This document shows, one piece after another, positions 36,801-48,984 of a stretch of 64,000 bases of DNA (position 1 is the first letter of the stretch; each line of letters begins with the position of its first letter). The notes under the pieces were generated by a model that was not told the DNA's origin, ran no database searches, and saw only the letters and a program-made list of their open reading frames with translations. The stretch is taken from contig JAIUCV010000003.1 in the NCBI GenBank assembly GCA_026724425.1, positions 57,987,088-58,051,087 of the forward strand. The letters run 5' to 3'. The position numbers were made by a program, and so were the translations under genes. Origin of the DNA: Erythrophleum ivorense. Its lineage: Eukaryota > Streptophyta > Magnoliopsida > Fabales > Fabaceae.

Positions 36801-37337
36801 CCCCCCCCCCCCGCGCCCAAAAACAAAAACAAAAAAGAAAAAGTAACTTTTAAAACTGAAAAAAAAGAAAAAAGAAAATTGCAACACAACGAAAGAGCCA
36901 TAAATTATATCAGATTTCAAGTAACTGGTACTTACAGCAAATGGGTTATTTCTCTGAGACAGGGAGAGCACGTGAAGAAGATCCTGACCGTAGAGAGCAA
37001 CATAAGTTTGGCAAATGACCTTGAAATCGTTGCACTTTCTTTGTAATAAAACCTCCACAAGCTTTTGGCTGTTAAGCCCACTATTTCCTGTAATTTGCAT
37101 CCATTTAAAATAAATAAAGAAAAAAAATTAAGACTAATGATTGCAGAATAACAGAATTATAAATGGGTTCCTTTTTTCTTCTTTTGGTCCTTTTCTTCTC
37201 CTAGCCATCTGATAATTACACTTTCGACAAAAACGATGTTTCAAGTTATAAGAAGACATATTACCAGAGATATAATAATGAAGTAGTTGGCAGTCCAGTT
37301 CATATTGTTTTTTGCTTCGACAAGAACTTCTGTCCAT
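33855..37337 (-). CDS. divergent annexin, four exons, 322 aa
   Basis: Coding exons, in gene order, are 37337-37265, 37087-36936, 35765-35553 and 34385-33855. Phases agree (969 bases, TGA stop). The protein has the four-repeat annexin layout and nearly the usual length of about 316. Hallmarks include the second-repeat segment with ITCTRSSSDL (Cys110), QTYVALYGQDLL in repeat one, FKHLYGHEFSKSI in repeat three, and the fourth-repeat LLIRIVVTRSGIDL. Plant annexins bind membranes in a calcium-dependent way through GxGT loops in repeats one and four. Here the repeat-one loop reads GNSGLNSQ and the repeat-four loop MKSTGDSRE (about 252-260), and the N-terminus (MDRSSCRSKKQY) is atypical. Calcium binding by these sites is therefore doubtful. 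ATG 37337 is the first in-frame start. A (TA)11 tract lies about 150 bp upstream. Confidence 0.9.
36783..36812. repeat. poly-C / poly-G tract in annexin intron 2
   Basis: A C-rich run ending in 18 uninterrupted C (36795-36812), followed by GCGCCC, lies in the intron between annexin exons 2 and 3. On the transcript strand this is a long G run, so it could form a G-quadruplex or cause sequencing and assembly errors. Confidence 0.85.
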
Positions 37338-37490
37338 CTCCAATTCCTAAACTTATTCTCTAGTCTGTCGTTGCAAAGAACAAAGCAAGACAAGAAGCAG
37401 TTTTATAGGTTGAAATGGGGTTATGATTCTACGAGGAATATTTCAATTGTGTAGCTTTGTTAGCCACAGGGATTAGCAAAGAGAACCAAA

Positions 37491-37512
37491 TATATATATA
37501 TATATATATATA
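37491..37512. promoter_or_regulatory. (TA)11 tract in the annexin promoter region
   Basis: A pure TA run about 155-175 bp upstream of the annexin start codon. It could serve as a TATA-like element. No transcription start can be assigned from sequence, so this is weak inference. Confidence 0.3.
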
Positions 37513-37514
37513 GC

Positions 37515-40500
37515 CACCAATACTCATTAGAGAGCCTTGACATATATCAAATTATATTAAATACCACGCTATGTTCATATTTTATGCTTCCAATGTCAAT
37601 GTCCATGTTATGTCATGTATTTATCGTAGTATCTGTCATATTTTGTATTTGTGTTGTATCCAAAGTTTTAGAAATATTATTAATGGAATTAATATACACT
37701 GCATTGTCAGTATATTTTTATCATGTTCCATATATGCGAAAATGTCCATGTCAAGTCCCGAATTTTTGTTAGTGTATGTGTATTGCTCCATATCTGAATT
37801 TGTGTCCATACTTCTTAGGTCACATCAGAAGTCTGCATTATAGTGTTGATGTCTTTGTTATCTCCCATATCTATGTTAACATAGATGCTTCTTAGGTCAT
37901 TGTCCAAAGTACAGGAAAATTATGGATGGAACATATCCTTGGATCCAATATCAACCGCAATCCTTGTACCTCACTTCAATTTCTCAATCATGCCAGCTAT
38001 ATTTTCACTTGAGCTTTCGATGAGTCCATTACTAGAAGACCACAGGGAAGAAAAGTGTTAGAGCATCTGCTTCTCCCTCTATGAATCCTCCTCACTAGCT
38101 CTTTCAATCATGTCAACCCAGGTGGAATCCACAAATTTCTGAGTCTTGAGTCTCAAAAGTCTTTCAAATAAAAAGACCCTTTTTCATTTCAGAATTCAGT
38201 AACTATCGTTGATGGTGCTTTAAAATCGAAAACAATTTCAAGGGAATATTTAGAAAAGCAAACAGTAGAATCACTCGTAATTATTTAACTACTTCTACAT
38301 TGCTGCCAAATCAATGGTTGTAAGGAACAGCTGATGAAATATATCAATTCTGTTCACCTTGTGTCTCATTTAATACACTTAAGAGACTAATTTAATCATA
38401 ATTTAACAAAATTTAAACATCAAATAGTTAATTTAAGTAGATATCTAATACACTTTCATCTTCATGCCAGGAAAGATCCAAGAGCCGACTGTTTGGTACA
38501 ATAGTATATATCTAAGATGCCTAGTGTCATTTGATACCTAACAGCATATAAGATCATACATTTGAGTGTTATCTCATACTATCCAAAAATTATTAAGTTT
38601 TCACATCCCCAATGTCTTAGCCTTGTTAATTTTTATGAAATCCTAATTATATCCTTTTTACATTGGACCAAAAAATATTGCATTTCTTTTCCAACAACTT
38701 TTGATTATCGCACCAAGTATGAGAAGCTCAAGTGTCATGATATCTTTTGAGTTAGCATTCCATATTATAATATGCAAGATATTAGGGAATATATGCAAAA
38801 GAATATATTGATCGACGCTTATTAAACATCTATAATCTATTAAAAAAATAGACATTTGGGAGGGGGTTGATAACTTCAAAGACAATCTAGATACATCACT
38901 AATTGTTTCCATCAGATGTTATTGGAGGTCATTGTCCACTTCAGCACTAATGTCAAGTGCACATCCTCAGCTCTAACTGCATGCTAGCAATCAAGTCCAT
39001 ATAGTCACAACTCACAAGGACACCTACCTGCATAATTTCGGTGAAAAAGTAATAAGCACAGATGTGCCAAATTTCATGGTTTTCCATATCTCCATCGGTC
39101 AAATATCTAAATCCAACTAACCCCAAATGAAGTGTACTTTGCCGACCCCGGGGTGATGCACCATAGCAGGCAGAAAGCATTATGTAGAGGACAAAAGTAC
39201 AATTTTGTTTGTTATCAAAGTTCTCTAGTAAAAACATGACATGAATTTTTTTTTTTAGCATTGGGTCTTTTAGAAAAGTTTGTTCAAATGTTACGTTTTT
39301 ATCATCAGAGAACCTAATAACATACACTTCAAAAAATAGATTGATATTCCACTGTAGGTTCTCTGTAACCGATGCAACCTTCAAACCAGGTCCTCATATA
39401 GTGGAGCAGGAACTCAATCATCTGCTAAAAAATTCAAGCCAGATACAACATAGCAGAATAAGTAATGCACATTTAGGTCTCAGCTATAAGTGTATGATGA
39501 TGCATGATCTATATACAATACCATCAAATGAACGAAAAGCTAACCACAAAGTTAATAATCAAGATCGTTCTGAGTTATTACTTGTGATTACCAGAAAATT
39601 AACAAACTTGTCTCGTCACTTCACAAGGGAAAGGAAGTAAGGGAAAAAATAATGTGAAAACAGGAGAAGACCACTTAATCTGGGGGGCCAGTGATGCAGA
39701 TACATATCAGAGGAAAGGAGGTTTTGCTATGCTAAAAACACAGACCTACGTTCAGGAAGATATGTTAAAGGTCTCCGCAAGATCTGAACCCAGGACATAA
39801 GAAAGGAATAATGATATGAATCTTTGGAGAGCCCTACTCCAAATACTAGCTCATAAGGACACGTAAGTTTCACATTAGAATCTCATACTTCCATGCAGGA
39901 TTCAAGTCCCATACCTTTCAAACAACTTTTTTTCCTCCCTTTTTATCACTAAGTTTTCATACCAAATATATATATGCAGCTTGATAGCCAAAAAATGCTG
40001 ACTTAATTTTAACTACGATACTGGCCAAGAATCACTTCAAAGAATAAAAATGCTGGACCTTACATAAATACATTTCCTCAAGAGAACAAAGTCATTTGGT
40101 CCATTGCTCATGTATGTGACATTTGGGTCCAGAAAAGCAGAGCTACCCTGTCCCAATTCCCTGATAAAACAACCACAACACTCAACAATATGGCCCACCA
40201 AAAGGATCATTAGAGCAATGTTGTTTCAACACTTGGAGTTTAGGCAGTTTCCACTTTTTGTCATCATTTTCTTCATTACTTCTGTTCTTCCTAATTAAGA
40301 TTTTTTTTTGTTTAAAAAAAAGCCCTGTTAGAGGGTTTTTCAACAGTTTCAGGACATCAGTTTGATTACAAAATATAAATGTCTTGACATAATCTTCAGA
40401 AAGTCAGAAATAAGAAAAATACATATTTCAAGAGCATATAATTTTCTGCTTTCAAAACAAGCATCATTTATACCAGTTGGTGATCATGTAATATGATACT

Positions 40501-40519
40501 CACCACAGCATCTCTTTCC
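37515..40519. other. intergenic region without recognisable gene
   Basis: About 3 kb between the annexin 5' end and the CRM gene 3' end. Composition is mixed and less AT-rich than other gaps. A minus-strand open stretch at 38953-39384 has no recognisable domain. The texts around 39148 (CCGACCCCGGGGTGATGCACC) and 39770 (CTCCGCAAGATCTGAACCCAG) look like pieces of dispersed repeats, but I could not find termini. Confidence 0.5.
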
Positions 40520-42498
40520 TTATGTACGTTCTCCCCCTTTTTTAAATCTTTCAAGGTGTTGATGATACTCTTCAAGCTCTTTCTCCAACTTCTCAATGAA
40601 CTGGCTTGTATGCTCAAGGGACTGCTCATACCTATATTTCTCCAAGGCCTGGAAATTAAATGTAATAAAAAACGTTATGTTGTGCTTTATTGAAAAAAAA
40701 AAAGAAAAAAGAATAGCACCAGGTACTGATAAAAAGAATATTTTCCAGTGTAAAGATATGATTCAGCTCATGGAGTATTTCAAATTTCCGTCTATTACAT
40801 CAAACCACCAAACCCAAAATATGATGAGCATTTAATAAATCAAGCATGATGAAATTCTCCTAATGAATATTAATTTAGAAAACTGAAGAGATACAAATTA
40901 GTCCTTAAACCATAGAGTAAGCTCATCAGGAAAAGATGGCTAGATACTTGTATACAAGACACTGTCATCTTTATAACAACCAATGCTCAAGTAGGTTGTT
41001 TCTACTTGAAAATAGCCCACTGAAATGGGAAAAAAAAAAACAAAAAAGGGAATTGTACCTTTTGAACGGCAGAAAAAGATACAGTGTCTAATATACAAAA
41101 CCATGCTATATTAACAATTAAACTTGGCCAATGAATAACACAAAGCTAAAATTACCTTCTCTTTTGATAGTGTATCAGGAGGTGACATTACTTTTGGCTG
41201 TACGTAGTTCTTTCCACGGTAGAAAATTATAGTATTGTTGGGCTTGATGTCAATCACAATGCCTTTGCTCAGCCGAGCAAGCTCTTCAGCATATTCATGA
41301 ACCTGTCCTGGCTTGCAAGGCTTGCAGGTAACCTTTACTGTCTCGTGCTTCTTCCAATGAAGATGCATGTTTAGAACTACCCCTCCAAACACTCCTCGTC
41401 TCCCAACTGGGACGTAGTTTTTCTTTTTCTCACCAGTACGCTTCAGGTAATGTATCTCTTCCTCTGTTAAAATTTCTGGATCATATATTTCTGCTGGGGG
41501 TTTTGGTACCTCAAATTTCTGCAGCTTCTCAATCAACCATGCTTCCTTTCGCTTGGCCTGCAAACTCTAGAGATTTAAAAGAAAGACACCAAATGATACA
41601 AAGTGGGGAAAAAAAGGGAAAAAGGAAAATGCTGCATTCCAGCCTATCTGAGGCAATATAGAAAAACAGTAATACTGCAGATTCTTAAGTAACATGTACT
41701 GTTGTCATACTAATCAACAAGGTAACTGAGAAACTTCACGTTCAAAGTATGCCTGGCTCAAGGAAAAACAAGAACTTCATAAAGACCTTTCTTTCTTTTT
41801 TTTTTAAAAAGTCCAATTGTAATAACAATCTTGTAAAGTTCAATCCCCATGCAACAAAGAGTAGATGTATATTTTGGGCATTTTAAGCAGTGGTAGTGTC
41901 AAGTAGGGATCATCATAACAATGCATAAATTTTTATTAGAAAACTGGAAAATGTCCTGAAAATATGCAGATGCTAAAGTCATCATAAAAGTAAATTATTG
42001 ATCATAACAATAAAGCAGCTGAAGCAAGGTACGAACAGCAGCTACATGAAAGAAAGAAATTTTAAACTTAACATTTGCAGTAAAATATCCAACCTTTTCA
42101 AGCTTATATCTTATCCTCACTTCTGGATTTGGGGAGTTCATCTTCTTTTTGGCCTTCAAACGATAGAATCTGAGCTCATTCAATTTTGCCTTTCTAGACA
42201 TCTTAACCTTTTTCTTCTTCTTGCCCTTTGTGGTGGAATTACTCTTATCAGGTATCTTACCTAGAGAGAACCTTACAACATCTTTGTCTGTCTTCAGCTC
42301 AAATGAAGCATTACTCATGTATCTGGCTGGCAGCCAGTTTCTAAGAATACCCTGTGCAGACATACTTGATCTCTGCATGAAAAGAAAATCCGATGGAGAA
42401 GGTAAAGATGCCACTCTTGAAAGATGCCTTGCCATCCTGTAGGTTCTTGTATGCATGCACATATCATGAGTAAAAGATTGGAAGGGCGAGATTGCCAT
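40520..42498 (-). CDS. single CRM-domain (YhbY-like) RNA-binding protein, three exons, 311 aa
   Basis: Coding exons are 42498-42094, 41557-41156 and 40648-40520, all phase 0, ending in TAA. The N-terminus is rich in serine and arginine with few acidic residues (MAISPFQSFTHD.., then RMARHLSRVASLP), as expected for an organelle transit peptide. A basic patch follows (GKKKKKVKMSRKAKLNELRFYRLKAKKK). Exon 2 carries the CRM domain: LTEEEIHYLKR, GRRGVFGGVVLNMHLHWKKHETVKV, then KPGQVHEYAEELARLSKGIVIDI and FYRGKNYV. The last exon is a charged coiled coil (EKLEKELEEYHQHLERF). CRM proteins bind group II introns or pre-ribosomal RNA. The layout matches the Arabidopsis single-CRM protein At3g25440 as I recall it. 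The frame is open a little upstream of ATG 42498 but has no other ATG before the acceptor at 42560, so this start is likely. Confidence 0.92.
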
Positions 42499-42559
42499 AG
42501 GGGATGATGTGACAGTTGGAACATTTTCAACTAGACAGAAGAACCAGTATAAGCTATCT

Positions 42560-44600
42560 CTGCATAGAGAGAAAATAAATATATATTCAAGAGCTCAGAA
42601 AATGAGGAGGTACTTGGGCAAAAGCAGGTTCACAACATGAACTGTGATTTATATATATATATATTTTAGAAACCTCTCCTTCAATTTAGTTTCTGCCAAA
42701 GAAGTTAACTTTCTGCACAATATGAGACTTTGATTTTTTTTTTCTTTTTCGTTATTGACAGTAAAAGAAATTAAATTGATGTTAACCTCCAATATGAGAC
42801 TAATTTTATTTTAATATGACAATATCAACAGATAAGTAATTTTATTTTTAGAAGAAACCAAATTGTATAGAAAGTCAACTTCATTGACCAAAAACAAATT
42901 TTGAGGGAGTTGGGTGTAAATTTTGAAACAAGAGAAGTATCAAGTGTAATTTAGCCAAACTTTAAGAGAGACTAGTGTAGTTTACTCTTAAAATTGATAG
43001 CTTAAGAGGAAAAGGGCTGTGTTGAGTTGAGATTCTACAAGAAACACCTTCCATTGAAAATGATGAAAGTAAAACTTTTTTCTGTTCAACAAAATGAAAA
43101 GTTATTTTTCAATATAATCTAAGAAGACTAAAGGCCTACTAGTGTTATCAACAGCTCAAGGCGATGCCTACACACAATGGTATAGCCTTTAAAAAAAATG
43201 TGTTTTCTAAAATTTTGTTGAGGGTGCTTCTTCTGTGCTTTTCAAAAGTTAAAGTCACAACTCACAAGTGCGTCTAAAAAGCATCTTAAGGGACATTTTT
43301 TATTTTTCTAAGTTGTCACTGCAAAATATATGAACTAACTAAAAAACCTTCAAAGTCTTTTAAAATTTCCTTTCAAAATATGAAACTATCTATTTAACCT
43401 TATAATATCTATTTTTGTAATCTTAGATACTCACAGTTGCTTTATAACAATATTTACCAAACACTTGTATAAATCGAGATGTAATTTATGGAAATTATTA
43501 TCACATCAGAATCCTGAATTTTCTTCCACAGCAGTTATTAAAAAAAAAACGTATTTGGAAAGCTCTCAAATTGAGAGTAAAGAATCATATCGAGAAGTTC
43601 TGAAGCGAAAACCTAATCCAATCTATCAGTATGATTATTCATTAGAAACACTGCAATAAGTGAGCTCCTATATTAATAATTATGATTTTACGAATGAACA
43701 GTTCCTCAATATCTTTTTCATTGGCAACAAAATATTTTCTTTGTGCAGCAGTAAAACCAGTCATACTCCTTGGCAGTTCGAACGTTCTATTCAAGTTTGT
43801 TTCAATCATTGTAGATTCTTGTTTCGGAAAGACTCCCAAGCAAAAACTATAGCAAATCCATATTTCGGCTTTCAGAGAAAGAAAAACAGGTGATAAAATT
43901 ACACTTTAATCTGGAAGCTAACTTCTGAGCAGCCATAAAGTTCTTTAGCCGAAATAAATGCAAACCAATAAAAGAAGAAAATTTTCGTTTTCTTCCTTTA
44001 CCATCACTTTGCAATTTTTTACTAGCAACCCAGCAGAGAAAGCAAAATCAGAATTACATCATAAGCAACTGAACAAAGGAACAAACACAACAGGAAAAGA
44101 AACCAATATGATTCACATAAAGAAATGCCTTCTAAAGAGAGTGAGAAAAAAGGAACCTTTTGAATGAGCAGGAAAAACCCCGGCTTCCTCCTCTGATTGA
44201 AGCTACAGCAAACATAGAATCCCAAATTTCAGCTGAATATCGAGAGAAACAAACTGGGTAAGAAATAAGAAATAGGCAAGAGAAATAAAGGGGCCAATGC
44301 GAAAATATTTTAGTTTCCTGAAGAAATCGAGGATCGAAATTATACATCTTAACTGCTTTGTTATGGGCAACATCGAACTGCCCCAGTCATCGTATCGAAC
44401 ATTCAACTGCTCAACCAATTAGATAATATTTCTAGTTTCCTGTCCAAAAACTCGAAAACCTAAACCTCAAATCTGAGATAAATCAAGCAGACATGGCATT
44501 GGCGTCTTTTGTTTGCGTTCTCAGAATTTCCTCACTGCATCAGTGTATCTGTTGAGACGTGCGGCAACCCAAAGCAAGTGAGAATATGAGAGTTTAGTGA
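42560..44600 (-). other. probable 5' leader intron and first non-coding exon of the CRM gene
   Basis: An acceptor (TCTCTATGCAG, read on the minus strand, ending at 42560) precedes a 61-base leader and the start codon at 42498, so transcription must begin further right. Sequence near 44440-44580 is less AT-rich, and the strand reading toward the gene could hold a leader exon, but I cannot fix its ends. The interval also contains a MITE family M right half. Several short open frames here have no domains. Confidence 0.4.
42655..42995. mobile_element. MITE family M copy (left end decayed)
   Basis: Shares GAAGTTAACTTTCTGCACAA, AAGTCAACTTCATTGAC and the right end GTGTAATTTAGCCAAACTTT followed by TAGTTTACTCTTA with the family M copies at 23078 and 26012. 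The left terminal repeat is replaced by a TA run. It lies in the presumed 5' intron of the CRM gene. Confidence 0.5.
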
Positions 44601-47600
44601 CAGGATTATACTGCAATGTTTGAGGAAATACAAGGACCAAATGGAAATGTCAAAAATCAAATTAAATTAAAAAAAATAGTAAATTCTACCCTTTTCGCTT
44701 TTTTCTTTTCTTCTCTTCTGATAAATATTTAAATTATACGATTTTTTATTTTCAAAATTTATACTTTTTTTAAATCAAAAGATATACTACGCTATTCTTT
44801 TTTTTAATAACAAAAGTTATGTTTATATCAAAATATTTTTATATTTATTATTTATATAATACAATAAATATGCATTTAAACAATATAAAAATAATTAATT
44901 TTTTAAATTTAAAATAACTTATTTTATAATTTTTAAGATAAAATAAATAATATTAAAATAAAAATAAAAAATATTTTTTAATAAGTTATATTTTTAATAA
45001 TAGATATTAATATTATTTTTGAAGGTATTTTAGTTACATTTCAATTTAAAGAAATTTGTGTATATTTTTAAAATAAGAATTATATAATTTAGATACCTTT
45101 CAACCAAAGAAAAAGGGTAATTTATCCTTAAAAATGTTCAGAAGAATTGCTGACAAGAGATGACTTAATTTTGGAGCATATGCAAAATGACTTAGGCCAC
45201 CCCGAGAAGATTAATTTTGGAGCAGGTTAATTGGGGCTTGTGCTATTTGTGATGGAGCATCACCTGTCATTGAAGGGGAAGCATTATACTTGACTAAATA
45301 TGCACGTCATGTTCCCTTATTTGTATGTAGCAATAGGGGCGGAATAAAAATAAAAATAGTTTGGATGGATGAAATATGTTGTACCATCTTTTGAAGTAAA
45401 AAGTTAAATTTTGCATATAATAATGAAGAATTGTTAATTTTTAAATAATACAAGAGACTAATTCATTGTATAAAATTTAATTTTTTGAAGGAATAACAGT
45501 CCCTAATTTATGAAAGTCGAATTTATTCTATCGTAAGCTGACATTTCCCAACATATGGTACTTGCTAGTTGTTAATGATAATATATATATACATATATAT
45601 ATATATATATGAGAGATTAAACATAGATAATATCAAATAAGGATTAGGATCATTTGCAGTGAGGATCTCAGTACAGTGCCTCTACAATAATATATGTGAA
45701 GGAGGGAGTGAGATTTATTGAAAAAATATGTTTCAAAAAATAATACAAACTTTGTGAGACATCTTAAAGAAAATGTAAGGAGCCTCACTTTAGAGGATCT
45801 AATTACATCAAATAAAATGTTTAAATTCATGGTAGGATGCGAATTATAGTCACGAGAGGTAAGATATAACTCATAATACTCAAGATTATTCAAAAGATAA
45901 GTTATAATTACATATTGATATAAAATATAATTCTAAACAGTATAAATAAAATAATTAGCTTTAAATGAGTTATGAGTTGAATTTTTCTTTTTGTCAAATG
46001 GGTGTACAGATAGCCAATTTATTACAAACTATTTATAATATACCAAAATTAATCTATTTATGCAGTAATTATTATTAAATTAATTATTATGATATTACTA
46101 TATTATAATCTATTAATTTCTCTGATAATTAATTAATACTAATACATAATAAAATTAATTTATTTTTCCAATAGTTAAGGCACATCAAACTTTGCAATCA
46201 TGATATAAACTTAAAATCTCCTTGAGACGCTACATTAATTCTTTGAAGTCCATTTTTATCTCATGTTCAATGTAGATAACAACTCCCATTTAGTCATGAG
46301 TGTTAATTACTCTTACATATATCTCCTTTTTATTTTTCTCTGGCGTCTGTGTGTATGTGAATGTATATAAAATACGTTTCTTGGGGGAGTTATTGTTTTA
46401 GACGTATTTTGAAAGATCTGTCTTTCTTCCACATCAACAATTGCCAGGCTCTATTATTTAATTAACCCTCGTCCTTTTATCTTTAGAACTAACAAGTCCT
46501 TCAGTGGCCACCTCAAATGCTTTATGTAACTTTGATCCATTTTTTTTCCCTTCCTTTTATTTTTGTTTTATAGTTTAATAAGTATGATTTGATAGTTACT
46601 TTTCTCTCTTACTGATTACAATGCGATCAATGAGTAGTAAGGTTTTTACTATTGAGTAATTTTGTTTGTATTTTTTTTACTAGAATGAATGATGGTCGTA
46701 TATTGAAGATCAGTGCATGCGAAATGTTTTCAAACTTGTATACAACTGAGCAGCAAAGCAATAAACCAGAAAAATTCAGAGAAATGATAGAGAAAAGGCA
46801 CGAAAGATTTATGTGGGTTCTTACTTCTTTGTTTTACATCCTTTGTCTTTGAATTTAAAGAATTATTTCAACTCAAATCAACAATTTCGAAATTAATGTT
46901 CAGTGCTTATCATCGACACACTATGTTTTAGTTCATTTAAAATTATACAACATTTGAATTTCACACAAATTTATCTAAAACTTCTTTTATACAAAAATTT
47001 TTCATTTAGATCATCTTAAACTAACTCTTCATGTACCTAAGAGAGATAATCAAATCATAATGGAAGTGTTTAAAAGCCCTCAGGATTTCGTTTTATGCAC
47101 ACTATATTGTTGCCTTAAGCCTCCATCTCTGGATGCTTATATAGAAGCAGGTTCAAAGAGCAGTTGAGAGACAAGTTGCTTTCCTTCTCTTTCTGAAATT
47201 TTTGGAGCTCAAGACAATGTGGAGAGAGTCTCTTGCAGCATGCTTTTGACCTATCTGAGGGAGTCAGGGAGAGATAGCTTCAACGTTCAAAAGCTTTTTA
47301 ACTTCTTGCTTCTCTTCTGCAGTTGTCGGTAATGAAACTTGGAGGAAGACAAAATAAGACTTGCCTTTCATTCCTTCATTAATGCTCCACTTAGCCGGTG
47401 AAAGGAGTGAAGCAGCAAAGAGTATTTTACTAATTTCTTTCTGATGGATATAATTCATAGCTGAAGTTTCTATTGCCAATGCGCTTTTTCTACCGTTTGC
47501 TGACTTTTAACCATAGTAGTTACTTTGGTACAGTATAAGATGAAATCGGATCCTTTGTATTTATCTCTTAAATATAAAAAGTAAATTTTGAAAGGCCAAA

Positions 47601-47628
47601 AGGAAGAAAAGAGAGGGAATATATCAAA
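44600..47628. other. intergenic AT-rich DNA
   Basis: No gene recognised over about 3 kb. There is a (TA)n cluster near 45580-45610. A minus-strand open stretch at 47264-47479 has a reasonable amino-acid composition but no start context, splice structure or domain I recognise. Confidence 0.55.
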
Positions 47629-47649
47629 GGATCAGGATCCTCTCCCTTA
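47629..47649. mobile_element. left fragment of MITE family R (copy A), split by the transposon
   Basis: GGATCAGGATCCTCTCCC followed by TTA matches the left end of the intact copy at 58729 (GGATCCGGATCCTCTCCC then TTA). The remainder of copy A resumes after the transposon at 58448. This marks the insertion point of composite transposon copy 2. Confidence 0.8.
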
Positions 47650-48333
47650 CGCTTCATTTGAACGGGGGAGGAGAAAAGTGGAGGGGGAGAAAAGCGAAGA
47701 GAAAAGTGGGAGGAGTGAAAGGGGCGAAGAAAGAAGGTTCTCTTCTCTGTTTGGATGCGATGAGAGGAAATGAGAGAGAGGAAAAGTTTGTTACTTTTCT
47801 TTTGGACAATTTTACCCTCGGATAATAACGCGTAATGACTTTCTACTTTTCCACTGACAATACAATACAAAACACATGTTATGTTTTATGCATATCAATG
47901 AAATCGTTTGAATTTGACCCTACAACGGCTACATAATTTTTTAATTTTTTAAATTTTAGAACAATTAGTTAAACGATTAATTCGAGATATAAAAATAATG
48001 TTTCTGTTACTGTATAATAAAATAATAAGTATAATCTTTCCCCCAATTGAATAAAAAAAATATTATAATCACATTGAGTAATTTCATGTCAATCAGCTAC
48101 ATATGTTTTTAGTTTTATATTGGTTTATTAGCTTTCATAAAAAAATCTGTTTCATCTACGTAATTATTTTAGCTAAATAAAAATATGTTCATATGTAATT
48201 ATATTTTTAGACATATGTATTATTTAGTTAAATAAAAATATGTTGCTTACCACTTCAGAAATTATTATAATATAGATATTATTATTTATTTATCCACATA
48301 AATATATATATATATAAACATAAACAAGAAGGG

Positions 48334-48640
48334 TTGATCCTTACGTAGAGAATGAACTTGCTTTGTCCCTTGATTTGTCCTTACTTGATAAAGTGTTTTG
48401 TCTTCATCCTTACAATGCATTCACGTGGGTAGCCAAGTAGATTTTTCAATTCCTTTGTACTCACTTGTGTGGCAAGCATCTCGTCCTCATCCCTTATCAT
48501 GTGGCAAGAATTTCCGTCTTCACCCCTTTATCATCTTAAACTTATCTTCTGATCCTTCACGTGGGAGACAAATTTCATTTGGCTTTGTCCTCACTTAGGT
48601 GCCAACTAATTCATCCGTATCCCTTGTAGTTTTACGCGAA
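48334..48640. repeat. subterminal tandem repeat of copy 2
   Basis: Counterpart of the 88-bp array at 6436-6720, more rearranged. Units open with TTGATCCTTACGTAGAG, GCATTCACGTGGGTAGCC and TGATCCTTCACGTGGGAG, and contain TTTGT(C/A)CTCACTT and TCATCC..ATCCCTT. A short extra piece near 48502-48550 repeats part of one unit. Confidence 0.7.
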
Positions 48641-48984
48641 GAGTAATATGATGGACATGTATGCAAGTTACTTCATCCTCATCCTATCCTTCTTGTTTGA
48701 AGTAACAAAAATTTAAAAGTGACTCTGCATGCATAGATAGGGATGAGAGGATCACTGAAAGGTTGCAATGAAATAGCTGTAGTAACTGACGTGAAGCTGA
48801 TCACAAGTAAGCTAATCAATGTATTTGAACTCTATTTAGCTAATAGATCGTGCATGTATGAATGTCATTATTTTGTGAGGCTCACATTTCACACTAAAAT
48901 TATAGTAAGTTGATTTGTATAATTTTTGGACTGCGGAGAATGTATATTCTACATGCTTTTTCATTTCCTTCTGCTTTTGTGTAT

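Noticed and set aside
38953..39384. Minus-strand open frame of 143 codons
   Set aside because: No recognisable domain, poor start context, and neighbouring sequence looks like pieces of dispersed repeats. Worth a database search, but not annotated as a gene.
44132..44418. Two overlapping minus-strand open frames upstream of the CRM gene
   Set aside because: They contradict each other in frame, lack domains, and lie in what is probably the CRM gene's leader region.
47264..47479. Minus-strand open frame of 71 codons with balanced composition (PTTAEEKQEVKKLLN)
   Set aside because: Looks somewhat protein-like and could be a gene fragment, but it lacks a start, splice sites or a known domain. 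Left unannotated.
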